Assembly (NCBI RefSeq): GCF_038022665.1
Contig: NZ_CP150629.1
Location: forward strand, 744,001-808,000
Length of the DNA: 64,000 bases
Direction of reading: 5' to 3'
Source of the DNA: Methanolobus sp. WCC4
GTDB taxonomy: Archaea; Halobacteriota; Methanosarcinia; Methanosarcinales; Methanosarcinaceae
Shown here: in pieces, positions 26,507 to 36,117 of the stretch
Numbering within the stretch: the first letter of the stretch is position 1
How the letters are laid out: each line of letters begins with the position of its first letter
Position numbers and translations under genes: made by a program
The notes under the pieces: generated by a model
Databases searched by the model: none
What the model saw: only the letters and a program-made list of their open reading frames with translations
What the model was told of the DNA's origin: nothing

Positions 26507-28048
26507 ATGGATGAGATAAGGATAGTCCACACAGGGGACACACATCTTGGATACCGGCAGTACCACAGTGATGTGCGCCGGAAGGATTTCTTCAATGCTT
26601 TTTCCAGTGTGGTGGATGATGCTATCGATATGGGTGTGGACGCTGTAGTTCATGCAGGTGATCTGTTCGATTCCAGGAATCCGACCCTTGATGATATTCT
26701 TGATGCCATGGGTCTTTTCTCAAAACTAAAAGATGCAGGTATTCCTCTGCTTGCAATTGTCGGTAACCATGAGAGCAAACAGAGCACTCAGTGGCTTGAC
26801 CTTTACAGCAGCCTCGGTCTTGTGACCCGTCTTGGGCCTGAGCCTTATGTGTTGGGGGGTGTGGCAGTGTACGGTATCGACAGTGTGGCAAAGACAAAGA
26901 TCCCGCTGTTCGATTACTCCATGTTCGACGGAAAAGGAACAGCTGCGCGATATAATCTGCTTGTGATGCACCAGCTTGTAAAACCCTTTGCATTCGGTGA
27001 ATGGGACATCAAAGAGGTCATTGATTCAATTCCTTTCGACATCCATGCAGTGCTTCTGGGAGATAATCACAAATACGAGATCACAAAGGTGGATGATGCC
27101 TGGGTTACCTATGCAGGCAGTACTGAAAGGAACAGTACTGCTGAACGTGAACCCCGGTCATATAATATAGTGACTATTGGGGATGGCGGTATAGAGATAA
27201 GCAGGCGCACGATCGAGACCCGTGATTTCGTTTTCATACCGGTTACCCTCGCCGAAGGTTCCAATGCCCTTGATGATGTGTTCTCCACGATAAAGGAGCA
27301 TGACATTACCGACAAAGTAGTATTTGTAGAACTTTCAGGCGATACCATGTCAAAGCTGGACCTCAGTGAGGTTGAGAAGTTCCTTCTGTCAAGGGGTGCG
27401 CTGGTCCCGGGAATAAAGGACCTTCGTTCTGGCGTTGACTCGCTGGCAGACTCTTCCCTGAAAGTCTCTTTCTCAGACCCTGATGATGTAGTTAAGGAAG
27501 AGATAAGGAAAATGAACCTTACATCCGGCGGTCTGCTGCTTGATGAGATAATACGTGACCCTCAGTTCGTCAAGACAAGGGTTGGTGACGAGGCGGAGGC
27601 AAAATTGGGAGAATTACTTGAAAGGATCGATTTCTCTGTCCCGGTTCCGGTCAGTTCACATGTTCCGATTGCAGACGAAGTGATGGAGAAAGAGGCCGAT
27701 ATTTCCGGGGAAAAGGTCGATCATGAGTTACCAGTTGATGATCAGTTTGCTCCTGATGTAGTAAAGGAAGTCTCATTGGAGATGGACGTTCCGGAGAAGC
27801 AGCCGGCTGAAACCATTGAAACTGTTGGAACCGTTGATACCGTTGAAACTTCAAAAGATGCCGTGTCTGGTCAGTTGATCAATGAAGAGAAGGACCCGGG
27901 GAGGATATCTGATGTCGATGAGGACCAAGAAGGACCTTCTGCTATCTCTCCTGAAGAGGTCGCAGGGGATGCAGAAACTTCTGATGAAGGGAAGAAAGAA
28001 GATAGTTCTGTAAAACCACGACAATATAATCTGGGTGATTACCTGTGA
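26507..28048 (+). CDS. mre11: DNA double-strand break repair nuclease Mre11
   Basis: A 513-residue Mre11. The N-terminal phosphoesterase motifs are in order: HTGDTHLG near residue 7, HAGDLFDSRNP near 46, VGNHESK near 82, and GDNHKYE near 185 (the position of the usual GHxH motif). A capping region follows to ~380. The last ~120 residues are acidic, repetitive and probably disordered (ETIETVGTVDTVETSKD). It is an endo/exonuclease that works with Rad50 at DNA ends. The stop overlaps the rad50 start as TGATG, so the two are translationally coupled. Confidence 0.93.
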   Translation: MDEIRIVHTGDTHLGYRQYHSDVRRKDFFNAFSSVVDDAIDMGVDAVVHAGDLFDSRNPTLDDILDAMGLFSKLKDAGIPLLAIVGNHESKQSTQWLDLYSSLGLVTRLGPEPYVLGGVAVYGIDSVAKTKIPLFDYSMFDGKGTAARYNLLVMHQLVKPFAFGEWDIKEVIDSIPFDIHAVLLGDNHKYEITKVDDAWVTYAGSTERNSTAEREPRSYNIVTIGDGGIEISRRTIETRDFVFIPVTLAEGSNALDDVFSTIKEHDITDKVVFVELSGDTMSKLDLSEVEKFLLSRGALVPGIKDLRSGVDSLADSSLKVSFSDPDDVVKEEIRKMNLTSGGLLLDEIIRDPQFVKTRVGDEAEAKLGELLERIDFSVPVPVSSHVPIADEVMEKEADISGEKVDHELPVDDQFAPDVVKEVSLEMDVPEKQPAETIETVGTVDTVETSKDAVSGQLINEEKDPGRISDVDEDQEGPSAISPEEVAGDAETSDEGKKEDSSVKPRQYNLGDYL

Positions 28049-30708
28049 TGCTGAAACGCCTGAAGGTCGAGAATATACGGAGCTATAAAGAGCTTGATAT
28101 TGCTTTTAAGAACGGGGTTACCGTTGTCTCAGGTGTCAATGGCAGTGGTAAGTCCAGTCTGCTCGAATCATGTTTCACAGGACTCTTCGGTAGTAAGACA
28201 CTGGATAAGGAGTTCGTGCTCTCTGATATCATTACAAAGGGTGCTTCAAAGGCATCCATATTGCTGGAGTTCGAGCAGAAAGGTCATGATTATTCTGTGG
28301 AGCAATCCTTCAGGAACGACCCTGAGAAGGGACGTGCTTCCAATACGAAGTCCGTCTTCAAGAAGGACGGGGAAATAATCTTCGATCAGGCAACGAGGAC
28401 GTATGAGGCAGTTCACTCCCTCCTGAATATGGATGAAGAGGCTTACAGGAATTGTGTTTACATCCGTCAGGGTGAGATCGATGTCCTTATCAACTCCAAA
28501 CCGAAGGACCGGCAGAAGATGATAGATGATCTTCTCCAGCTTGGTAAACTGGAGGAGTACCGTGAGAGGGCTTCAAGTGCCAGAGTGGGAGTTGGTCGAC
28601 ATCAGCGTGATAATGAACGACGTATAAAGGAAGTTACCGCTGAGATACTGGAAGTAGAGGACAGTGACCCTAATGGCAGGCTGGCTGCCCTGAGAACGAG
28701 GTCCAAAGACATAGATGCTGAAATGGGCTCTTTGAATGAGAAAAGGGACCGCACTCTTTCCAGAATGGATGAGGTCACAAAGAAGATCTCCGAACTGAAT
28801 GAACTCGCCGGTAAAAAGGAATCTGTGGGCCAGCAGATAAAGGAACTGACCGACAGGCGTTCGAAGTCCTTCATTTCCATAGATTCCATATCAAAGGATA
28901 TTCGCTCACGTAAGGAACTCCTTGAGACAAAACATACAAGAATCTCTGAGCTTGGTGTGAAGCTGGAAACCTCTCCCGGGAATATCGATGCGGTTGTCTC
29001 AAAGCTTGATACAGATGAGCGTTCTTTACGCGATGATATAGGTGAGATGAAAAGTAAACGTGCGGTCCTGGAGAAGGATGTTCTTAATATCGTTCGTTCG
29101 GTGAAGGATATCGAGAAACAGCTAAAGACCCTTGAGGATTCAGGGAAGGATATCGATTCTAAGATCAAGGCCATCCGGTCCGGGATAGAAAAGCATCTAC
29201 TTAGCGTAGAGGAACTTGGGAACAAGCGTGTGGAAGTTGTTGCCAGGGTTGATTCTCTGGGTCTCAGCCTTGAAAAACTGGAGAATATCGATGATGTCCT
29301 GGACCTTGTAAATGACCAGCAGAAGCGGTTCCATGGGCTTGAGGCGGAACTCAAAGCGAAGATCTCCGAGATAAGAAAACGGCTTGAGAGGTCAAAGCAA
29401 CTTCTTGATGCAGGAAAGTGCCCTACGTGCGGTCAGGACCTTAAAGGTTCATGTGTGGAGGAATCTACCGTTTCTGACAATGAGGAGATGGACAGACTGG
29501 AAGCCGAACTTTCAGAGCTTAAAGTAAAGCAGGAAGAGGCAGGGGCAAGGGTAGAGAAGGTTAAGGCGGCACGCGGTTGCAGGACCGAGATAGAGTCCAT
29601 CGACAGGGATATCGTTTCAGCTAAGGAAGCTATCGAAAGGGATGAGACGCGGATAGATGAGTACAGCCTTCATATAAAGGAAGATGAAGGCAGGATAAAA
29701 GAACTGATGTCCGGGAAAGAGGCTCTTGAAAAGACCCTTGTTGAGACCAGGGAGAAGGTTCAGCAGATGGGAGAGTCCGAAGGGACTGTTCAGAAAGAGC
29801 ACGCCGGTCTTCTTGAAAGTCTCGGACTTGCTCGTGAGATGCAGAAACTACTTGCAGACTCGGACCTGATCGATTCTGAGATAAAACAGATGGATGAGAA
29901 GATAACCAGCATTCAGGAAATGATCTCTCTCTTTGACGGGCAGATAGGAGAGAAGAAAGTGTCTCTGGATGAGCTCGATAAGAAGATGGGCGAGTTCGAT
30001 AAGAAGGAACTCGAATCACTTAACCGGGACTACGGGTCCGCATTCAAGCTGATCAATTCAGAGATCGACAAGTTGAAGGTCGAGAAGGACGATGTCATGA
30101 AGAAGGCCGGAATGGCGGAGAATGACCGAAAACGTCTTTCAGACCTGAAAAAGAACCTGAACATCCTGAAGAACAAAGGTGAATATCTCAATGCTGTGTA
30201 TTCGGATGCAGAGGAGCTTGAGAGTATGTACATACGTATACGTGCACAACTTCGTTCCAGTAATATACAGACCCTTGACAGGCTGATAAATGAGATCTTC
30301 TCTTTTATGTACTCTAACAATGCGTATTCCCATGTGATGCTGGATCCCGATTACAACCTTACCGTGTTCGAGAAGGATGGCACCGCCCTCGAACCGAAAC
30401 TTCTCAGTGGCGGTGAGCGTGCTTTGTTCAATCTGGTGCTTCGCTGTGCGATCTATCGTCTGTTGTCCCTTGGAACCTCATCGAACGATGGTGCAGGACT
30501 TCCGCCTCTTATTATGGATGAGCCGACCGTTTTCCTTGACAGGGGACATGTGCACCAGTTGATAAAGCTGATCGATATGATGAGGGATATAGGGGTGGCG
30601 CAGATACTTATCGTATCCCATGACGAATCGCTTATCGATTCTGCAGACAATGTATTTGCTGTGGAGAAGGATCCGGTGACAAATACCTCCGGCATATATG
30701 CCCGGTGA
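28048..30708 (+). CDS. rad50: DNA double-strand break repair ATPase Rad50
   Basis: About 886 residues from the ATG that overlaps the mre11 stop. Walker A GVNGSGKSSLLES lies near residue 31, then two long coiled coils flank the zinc hook CPTCGQ (cysteines near 458 and 461). The C-terminal lobe has signature LLSGGERALFNLVLR near 785 and Walker B PLIMDEPTVFLDRG near 825. Rad50 dimerises by the hook and by ATP-bound heads to tether and open DNA ends for Mre11. The length is typical of archaeal Rad50. Confidence 0.95.
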   Translation: MLKRLKVENIRSYKELDIAFKNGVTVVSGVNGSGKSSLLESCFTGLFGSKTLDKEFVLSDIITKGASKASILLEFEQKGHDYSVEQSFRNDPEKGRASNTKSVFKKDGEIIFDQATRTYEAVHSLLNMDEEAYRNCVYIRQGEIDVLINSKPKDRQKMIDDLLQLGKLEEYRERASSARVGVGRHQRDNERRIKEVTAEILEVEDSDPNGRLAALRTRSKDIDAEMGSLNEKRDRTLSRMDEVTKKISELNELAGKKESVGQQIKELTDRRSKSFISIDSISKDIRSRKELLETKHTRISELGVKLETSPGNIDAVVSKLDTDERSLRDDIGEMKSKRAVLEKDVLNIVRSVKDIEKQLKTLEDSGKDIDSKIKAIRSGIEKHLLSVEELGNKRVEVVARVDSLGLSLEKLENIDDVLDLVNDQQKRFHGLEAELKAKISEIRKRLERSKQLLDAGKCPTCGQDLKGSCVEESTVSDNEEMDRLEAELSELKVKQEEAGARVEKVKAARGCRTEIESIDRDIVSAKEAIERDETRIDEYSLHIKEDEGRIKELMSGKEALEKTLVETREKVQQMGESEGTVQKEHAGLLESLGLAREMQKLLADSDLIDSEIKQMDEKITSIQEMISLFDGQIGEKKVSLDELDKKMGEFDKKELESLNRDYGSAFKLINSEIDKLKVEKDDVMKKAGMAENDRKRLSDLKKNLNILKNKGEYLNAVYSDAEELESMYIRIRAQLRSSNIQTLDRLINEIFSFMYSNNAYSHVMLDPDYNLTVFEKDGTALEPKLLSGGERALFNLVLRCAIYRLLSLGTSSNDGAGLPPLIMDEPTVFLDRGHVHQLIKLIDMMRDIGVAQILIVSHDESLIDSADNVFAVEKDPVTNTSGIYAR

Positions 30709-30845
30709 GATGGATCAAATAGTTATTTATTGCTTGGAAAAGATAATATGTGCTGACCATAAGGTATATTTATACTTTTATTCATATATTAACGTGGTTT
30801 TCGCCTGAAGGCGATGAGGGACTGAATGGATCTGCGAGGCTTTTC

Positions 30846-31709
30846 ATGAATACAGAGAACAGGGACTTTGTAATTGAACGCCTTGAGCGGCAGCTCAAGG
30901 AAAAAGAATCAGAGATAGATGATATCAAGACCAATCTCCGTGAGTCTATACTCCGAGAGATAAGAAGCGACCTTAAGACCGATCTGGATTTCCATAACCG
31001 GATCGTGGAACTCGAACGTAAGGTCCAGGCCATGAACAATAATATAAATGGTGTCATGGATGAGCTCCTTGACCAGAAGTCGATGATCCGTTCTCTGAAG
31101 GAGACACCGGTTCCAAAACCAGTAGTTGAGAAGAAGACTTCAGTGGAGATCCCTGAAAAGGATGCGCCACAAGCAACTGCAACCCCTGTTCCAAAATCAG
31201 CTCCAACACCTGCTCCTGCTCCAAAGTTATACAGGCCGGAGCCAAAACCTGTTGAGACATCACCATTACCTCCTAAAGAAGAACAAGTTCCTTCCCCATC
31301 CGCAGTCCCCTCTGCTCCTGTCAGTGCCAGACCGGCTCCCAAGGTATCAGCTCCCTCTGCAGGACCTATGAATTCAAAGGTAACCATCCGGTCCGATGAG
31401 GACGCTCCTGCAGCTCGCACACCAGTGCCATCATCGTCCAATGTACGCTTCAATGTGAGGGAGATCCCTTCAGTGAAGCCACCGGAAATGCCTGAACCTG
31501 AACACAGGTCGGAATATATCATTGCAGAGACTGATGATGAACGTCAGCTAAGGCTCTCAGGGGATTCCCGCAGAGATACCAAAAACTGTAACTATATTGT
31601 TGCAGAAGAGGACACTCCGGCATCCTGCAATGACGAGGATTCCGAGTACGAGACCGTTGAATCTCGTGAAGATGAAGATGCGGTCGTGGTCACTACACGA
31701 AGAAGATGA
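30846..31709 (+). CDS. coiled-coil, proline-rich protein of unknown function between rad50 and smc
   Basis: I start it at MNTENRDFVIERLERQLKEK (287 residues); the longer frame from 30750 begins in promoter-like AT-rich DNA with TATA sequences. Residues 1-95 are a charged coiled coil. Residues ~100-215 are a proline/alanine/lysine-rich linker (PKSAPTPAPAPKLYRPEPK). The acidic C-terminus contains two similar short motifs, EYIIAETDD and NYIVAEEDT, and ends in TTRRR. No known domain is seen. Its place in a run of DNA-end repair and chromosome-condensation genes suggests a chromosome-related scaffold with disordered linker, but this is inference. Confidence 0.75.
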   Translation: MNTENRDFVIERLERQLKEKESEIDDIKTNLRESILREIRSDLKTDLDFHNRIVELERKVQAMNNNINGVMDELLDQKSMIRSLKETPVPKPVVEKKTSVEIPEKDAPQATATPVPKSAPTPAPAPKLYRPEPKPVETSPLPPKEEQVPSPSAVPSAPVSARPAPKVSAPSAGPMNSKVTIRSDEDAPAARTPVPSSSNVRFNVREIPSVKPPEMPEPEHRSEYIIAETDDERQLRLSGDSRRDTKNCNYIVAEEDTPASCNDEDSEYETVESREDEDAVVVTTRRR

Positions 31710-31735
31710 TATTCTCATAAAAACAGAGGATTCGC

Positions 31736-34700
31736 GTGCATATCAAGGAACTTGAGTTCATAAACTTCAAATCTTTCGGGAAAAAGGTAAAGATACCTTT
31801 TTTTGATGGTTTCACAACCATCTCCGGTCCGAACGGCAGTGGTAAATCCAACATCATAGATGGTATCCTCTTTGTGCTCGGTCTTTCCAGTTCAAGGACA
31901 CTGAGGGCTGAAAAGCTCACTGACCTTATCTACAACGGTGAAGGCTCCAAAAAACCTGACTTTGCACAGGTAACCATCCGTTTCGACAATACGGACCGTG
32001 AGATGCCATTCGATGCCGACGAGATCTCCATCACAAGGAAGATCCGCGAGACAGATTCCGGCTATTACAGTTATTTCTATTTCAATGGCAAGGCAGTGAG
32101 CCTTGGCGAAGTTCACAATTATCTTTCGAAGGCCCGTGTGACCCCCGAGGGCTATAACGTTGTGATGCAGGGAGATGTCACACGCATCATCAACATGACA
32201 CCCACAGAAAGACGTAAGATCATCGATGAGATCGCAGGTGTGGCCGAGTTCGACAGTAAGAGGGACAGGGCACTCAGCGAGCTTGATATCGTGCGTGAGA
32301 GGGTGGAGAGGGTAGACATAATCATAGAAGAGGTCGGTCAGCAGCTCGGTAAGTTGAAGACCGAACGTGACCAGGCTCTCAAATACCAGTCCCTTAAAGA
32401 AGAGAAGATGAAGTTCGAGGGTTTTGTGTTGCTTGCAAAGCTCAAGGATGCAAAGACCGAACTTCTTTCCGTTGCCGATGATATCCTCGCCAAGGAGGAG
32501 GTCCTTGGTAAGCTGGAACTTGACCTTGAGACCAAACGTCTTGATGTGGAGAAGCTTGAGCAGGAACTCGAGGAGATGACCCTCAACATCCAGAGGATGG
32601 GTGAGGACGAGCAGATCCGCATAAAGAAGGAAATAGAGGGCATCAGGGGTGAGGTGTCAAGGTGTGTCGATACCATCGAGCTTTCAGAAAAGGAGATGGA
32701 AGATGTCGAATCAAGGCGAAGGAAGATCTTCGTTGAGATCGATGAGATAAAAGGTAAGATCGAGGAACTCGATTCCAGTATCTCCGAAGAGACAATGAGG
32801 AAGGAGAATATCCTTGCCGAGATGTCCGAGCGCAAGACCGAGCGCATGATCCTCCAGAGCAAGATCGCTGATGTGGATGCGAAGTTCGCCCAGACAAGGG
32901 ATGAGCTCAGCACCCTCAGGTCAAAGCTCGAGACCGTTAAGGATGAGAAGAACGAACTGATGCGTCAGGAGGACCGTCTTCTTGATTCACTGAGAAGGAA
33001 GTCCGCAGAGGTAAGGGACATCGAAAGCGAGATCGCTGATGCGAAGTCAAAGGCTGAATCCTCTGACAGTGACACGAAGTCCGTTGAATATGATATAGAG
33101 AAGCTCAATGAGAAGATAGATGTCCTGACAAAGGATATCGATGACCTTGAGAACAACCGTTCCCAGTTAAAGACCATTGTAAAGGAATTCGAGGAAGAGC
33201 TTCGAAAGCACCAGAATGATTATGCAAGGATCGAGATGCGTGTGCGTGCCGCAGAGGACCACAGCAAGTATTCCAAAGCGGTTGACATGGTGATGAACGA
33301 GAAGAAGCACCACGGTCTGCCGGGAATATACGGAACCATCGCAGAACTTGGTAGTGTGGACCAGAAGTATTCCAATGCTCTGGGCATCGCTGCCGGTGGG
33401 CGTATGCAGTCAATCGTTGTCGAGACTGACGAGGATGCCTCAAGGGCCATATCCTTCCTTAAACAGAGAAGGGGAGGGAGAGCTACATTCCTGCCACTGA
33501 ACAAGATGGAAGCCCGCAGGCCATATAAGGATCTTTCTGACAGGGAGGGTGTGATCGGCTATGCGATGGACCTTGTTGATTTTGACAGGAAGTTCGAGGC
33601 TGCATTCTGGAATGTCTTCAGGGACACACTTGTCGTTGATACACTTACCAATGCCCGCCGTCTTATGGGAGGCTTAAGGATGGTCACCCTTGAAGGGGAG
33701 GTCATTGAGAAGAGCGGTGCAATGGTCGGTGGATCCCAGCCGCAGAGTTCAGGTCTTTCATTTGCTGCTTCCGAGAAGGACAAGCTCGTGAAGATCGCTG
33801 AGAAGTTGACCGAGCTCGATTCAAAGCGTGCCAATGCGATCAAGAAACTGGACCAGGTGGAAGGTCATATCTCACAGATCAACCGTGAGATCCATGAGCA
33901 TGACAAGGAGATATCCAGGAAGCAGGTACAGCTCGATGAGATAGAAGGCAGAGGCGAGCGCCTTACCCAGCTCATTGAGTCAAAGGGTCAGGAACTGACT
34001 GCTATCGAGGAGTCCCGCAAGGAACTCAGGGAAGAGATGGACAGGACCGTTACCCAGAAGCAGGAGAAAGAAGAGCTTGTTATCTCACTTGAGAAGGACA
34101 TCGAGGTCCTCGAGAAGAAGCTTGCAGGTTCTGAGGTACCTGAACTCAACAGGCAGGCAGAACAGCTCGATGAGGAACTGAGACGTCTGGATGGTCGTGT
34201 AAGGGATATAGATTCCACATTGAATGCACTCCAGCTCAATCATGATAATGCGACCTCGAAGATCGAGGACAACAGGGAACTCATCAAGACCATGGATGAG
34301 AACAAGGCCAATCATAAGCAGCGTGTAGCTGATCTCAAGGCTAAGATATCTGAACTGGAGGGAAGCCTTAAGGAGAAACAGCAGCGTGAGGAAGAGCTTG
34401 CAGAGGAACTGAAGGAACTCCAGCAGGAGCGTGTCCGTCTCCATGACGAGCATGCTGCTGTGAAGAAGGAATATGAGAAGATAAGGGTCAGGTTCGATGA
34501 CGGCAACCGTCAGATGATGGCCCTGAACGCTACAAAGGAAGCCCTCGATGAGCAGGTTACAGAACTTGCAGAGGAGATTCAGAGGCGTGGTATCGAGGAA
34601 TCCGAGGAAGTCCCTAATTATGAGACGGTCCGCACAAGGATAGCTTCGATCGAGAAGGCAATGGAGCGCCTTGAGCCTGTCAATATGCGTGCCATCGATG

Positions 34701-35260
34701 AGTACGATGAGGTTGAGGGCAGGCTCGATGAACTGGTTACCAGGCGTGATACCCTGTCCACGGAGAGGGAGCAGATCCTTGAGCGCATAAAACAGTATGA
34801 GCAGCTCAAGAAAGATACCTTCATGGAGGCCTATGACGGTATCAATGGACCGTTCAAGGAGATATTCAATGAGCTTTCTGACGGCATAGGTGAGCTGGTA
34901 CTTGATAATTATGATGATCCATTTGCAGGCGGTATGACACTGAAAGCACAGCCAAAGGAAAAGACACTGCAGCGTCTGGAAGCGATGTCTGGAGGAGAGA
35001 AGAGTCTCACTGCCCTGTCATTCGTGTTCGCTATCCAGCAGTACAGGCCTGCACCGTTCTATGCATTCGATGAGATCGATATGTTCCTTGATGGTGCCAA
35101 TGCAGGCAAGGTTGCCCAGCGTGTCAAAAAGGCGGTCGCCAATGCACAGTTCATTGTCGTCTCCCTGAGAAAACCGATGATAGAGGCTGCAGAGCGCACG
35201 ATCGGTGTTGCTATGCAGGAAAACAACATTACAAGCATTACGGGTGTGAAATTACGTTGA
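31736..35260 (+). CDS. smc: chromosome segregation/condensation protein SMC
   Basis: An 1174-residue SMC with a GTG start preceded by GAGG. Walker A GPNGSGKSN lies near residue 31. A long coiled coil surrounds the hinge at ~515-670 (GIYGTIAELGSVDQKYSNAL, GGRMQSIVVETDEDA). A second coiled coil follows, then signature AMSGGEKSLTALS near 1083 and Walker B FYAFDEIDMFLDG near 1110. It forms the ATP-driven ring of the archaeal SMC-ScpAB condensin. Its end overlaps the scpA start, and scpB follows, giving the full complex in one operon. Confidence 0.97.
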   Translation: MHIKELEFINFKSFGKKVKIPFFDGFTTISGPNGSGKSNIIDGILFVLGLSSSRTLRAEKLTDLIYNGEGSKKPDFAQVTIRFDNTDREMPFDADEISITRKIRETDSGYYSYFYFNGKAVSLGEVHNYLSKARVTPEGYNVVMQGDVTRIINMTPTERRKIIDEIAGVAEFDSKRDRALSELDIVRERVERVDIIIEEVGQQLGKLKTERDQALKYQSLKEEKMKFEGFVLLAKLKDAKTELLSVADDILAKEEVLGKLELDLETKRLDVEKLEQELEEMTLNIQRMGEDEQIRIKKEIEGIRGEVSRCVDTIELSEKEMEDVESRRRKIFVEIDEIKGKIEELDSSISEETMRKENILAEMSERKTERMILQSKIADVDAKFAQTRDELSTLRSKLETVKDEKNELMRQEDRLLDSLRRKSAEVRDIESEIADAKSKAESSDSDTKSVEYDIEKLNEKIDVLTKDIDDLENNRSQLKTIVKEFEEELRKHQNDYARIEMRVRAAEDHSKYSKAVDMVMNEKKHHGLPGIYGTIAELGSVDQKYSNALGIAAGGRMQSIVVETDEDASRAISFLKQRRGGRATFLPLNKMEARRPYKDLSDREGVIGYAMDLVDFDRKFEAAFWNVFRDTLVVDTLTNARRLMGGLRMVTLEGEVIEKSGAMVGGSQPQSSGLSFAASEKDKLVKIAEKLTELDSKRANAIKKLDQVEGHISQINREIHEHDKEISRKQVQLDEIEGRGERLTQLIESKGQELTAIEESRKELREEMDRTVTQKQEKEELVISLEKDIEVLEKKLAGSEVPELNRQAEQLDEELRRLDGRVRDIDSTLNALQLNHDNATSKIEDNRELIKTMDENKANHKQRVADLKAKISELEGSLKEKQQREEELAEELKELQQERVRLHDEHAAVKKEYEKIRVRFDDGNRQMMALNATKEALDEQVTELAEEIQRRGIEESEEVPNYETVRTRIASIEKAMERLEPVNMRAIDEYDEVEGRLDELVTRRDTLSTEREQILERIKQYEQLKKDTFMEAYDGINGPFKEIFNELSDGIGELVLDNYDDPFAGGMTLKAQPKEKTLQRLEAMSGGEKSLTALSFVFAIQQYRPAPFYAFDEIDMFLDGANAGKVAQRVKKAVANAQFIVVSLRKPMIEAAERTIGVAMQENNITSITGVKLR

Positions 35261-36090
35261 ACGAAATAGCAGAAGACATGGAAGTGGTCCAGGCAGTGGA
35301 TATTGCCGGGGCTACAGGTGTTTCACTACCATGCACCATCGACCCGCAGTTCATTGAGACACTGAGAGGACTCGGTGTCGCTGAGGATCATCTTGAGTTC
35401 CAGGAGGATGTTCTCAGCGAGCCTGTGGAGATCCTTATGAACCTTGCAAAGGATGGTGCTATCAATCCATGGGATATCGATATCGTCAATGTGACAGACA
35501 TGTTCCTCGAACGCATCGAAGTGATGGAGATGCTGGACCTTCGCCTTTCAGGCCGCACCCTACTCTATGCAGCTATCCTTCTGCGTATGAAGTCCACCGG
35601 AATTGTCCAGGAAGAAGAGGAAGAGGAATGTTTCGATATGTTCGATGATGAACTGGACCTCTATGAGGTGGATGAATATCCTATCCCAAAACTCCCTATA
35701 AGGCGCAGGGCCACACGTCCTGTCACCCTTCAGGAACTCATAGTCGAACTGCGCAAGGCCGAGAAGGTCGAGACCAGGAGAAAGGACCGTAAGACACATC
35801 GTAAGCTGGAAGAAAGGTCTGCGGTAACCACCGATGAGGTTCTTGGTATCGCTCACGAGGAGGATATACTGGGACGTGTCAGGGATATGGATGAGATGCT
35901 TACGGAATCCTTCAGAGAGAATGAATGTATTATGCTTTCCGACCTGATGACCGATGACAGGTCAGAGAATATCATGACGTATGTATCATTACTTTTCCTT
36001 GCAACAGATAAGAAGGTCTGGCTCACGCAGAAGGAGCTTTTCGGTGAACTGTATGTCTATCCGGCAGAGCATGATATAAGGGCAGTATGA
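35257..36090 (+). CDS. scpA: segregation and condensation protein A (kleisin)
   Basis: A 277-residue kleisin. The TTG start overlaps the smc stop by 4 nt; an ATG at 35278 is an alternative. EPVEILMNLAKDGAINPWDIDIV and DMFLERIEVMEMLDLRLSGR (near residues 50-90) are typical of the N-terminal SMC-binding helices. KSTGIVQEEEEEE marks the acidic middle. A C-terminal winged helix (SLLFLATDKKVWLTQKELFGELYV) closes the protein. It bridges SMC heads. Overlap with smc and the 27-nt gap to scpB indicate one transcript. Confidence 0.92.
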   Translation: MNEIAEDMEVVQAVDIAGATGVSLPCTIDPQFIETLRGLGVAEDHLEFQEDVLSEPVEILMNLAKDGAINPWDIDIVNVTDMFLERIEVMEMLDLRLSGRTLLYAAILLRMKSTGIVQEEEEEECFDMFDDELDLYEVDEYPIPKLPIRRRATRPVTLQELIVELRKAEKVETRRKDRKTHRKLEERSAVTTDEVLGIAHEEDILGRVRDMDEMLTESFRENECIMLSDLMTDDRSENIMTYVSLLFLATDKKVWLTQKELFGELYVYPAEHDIRAV

Positions 36091-36117
36091 GAGTGTTTTC
36101 CAGCTTAGGGTGATAGT

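Noticed and set aside
28602-29354. 250-residue minus-strand open frame inside rad50
   Set aside because: Low-complexity Ser/Arg/Phe-rich antisense shadow of the Rad50 coiled coil; the sense frame is clearly the gene.
30782-31522. 246-residue minus-strand open frame opposite the proline-rich gene
   Set aside because: Glycine-rich antisense of a proline/alanine repeat region; the sense frame has a sensible start, operon position and domain layout.
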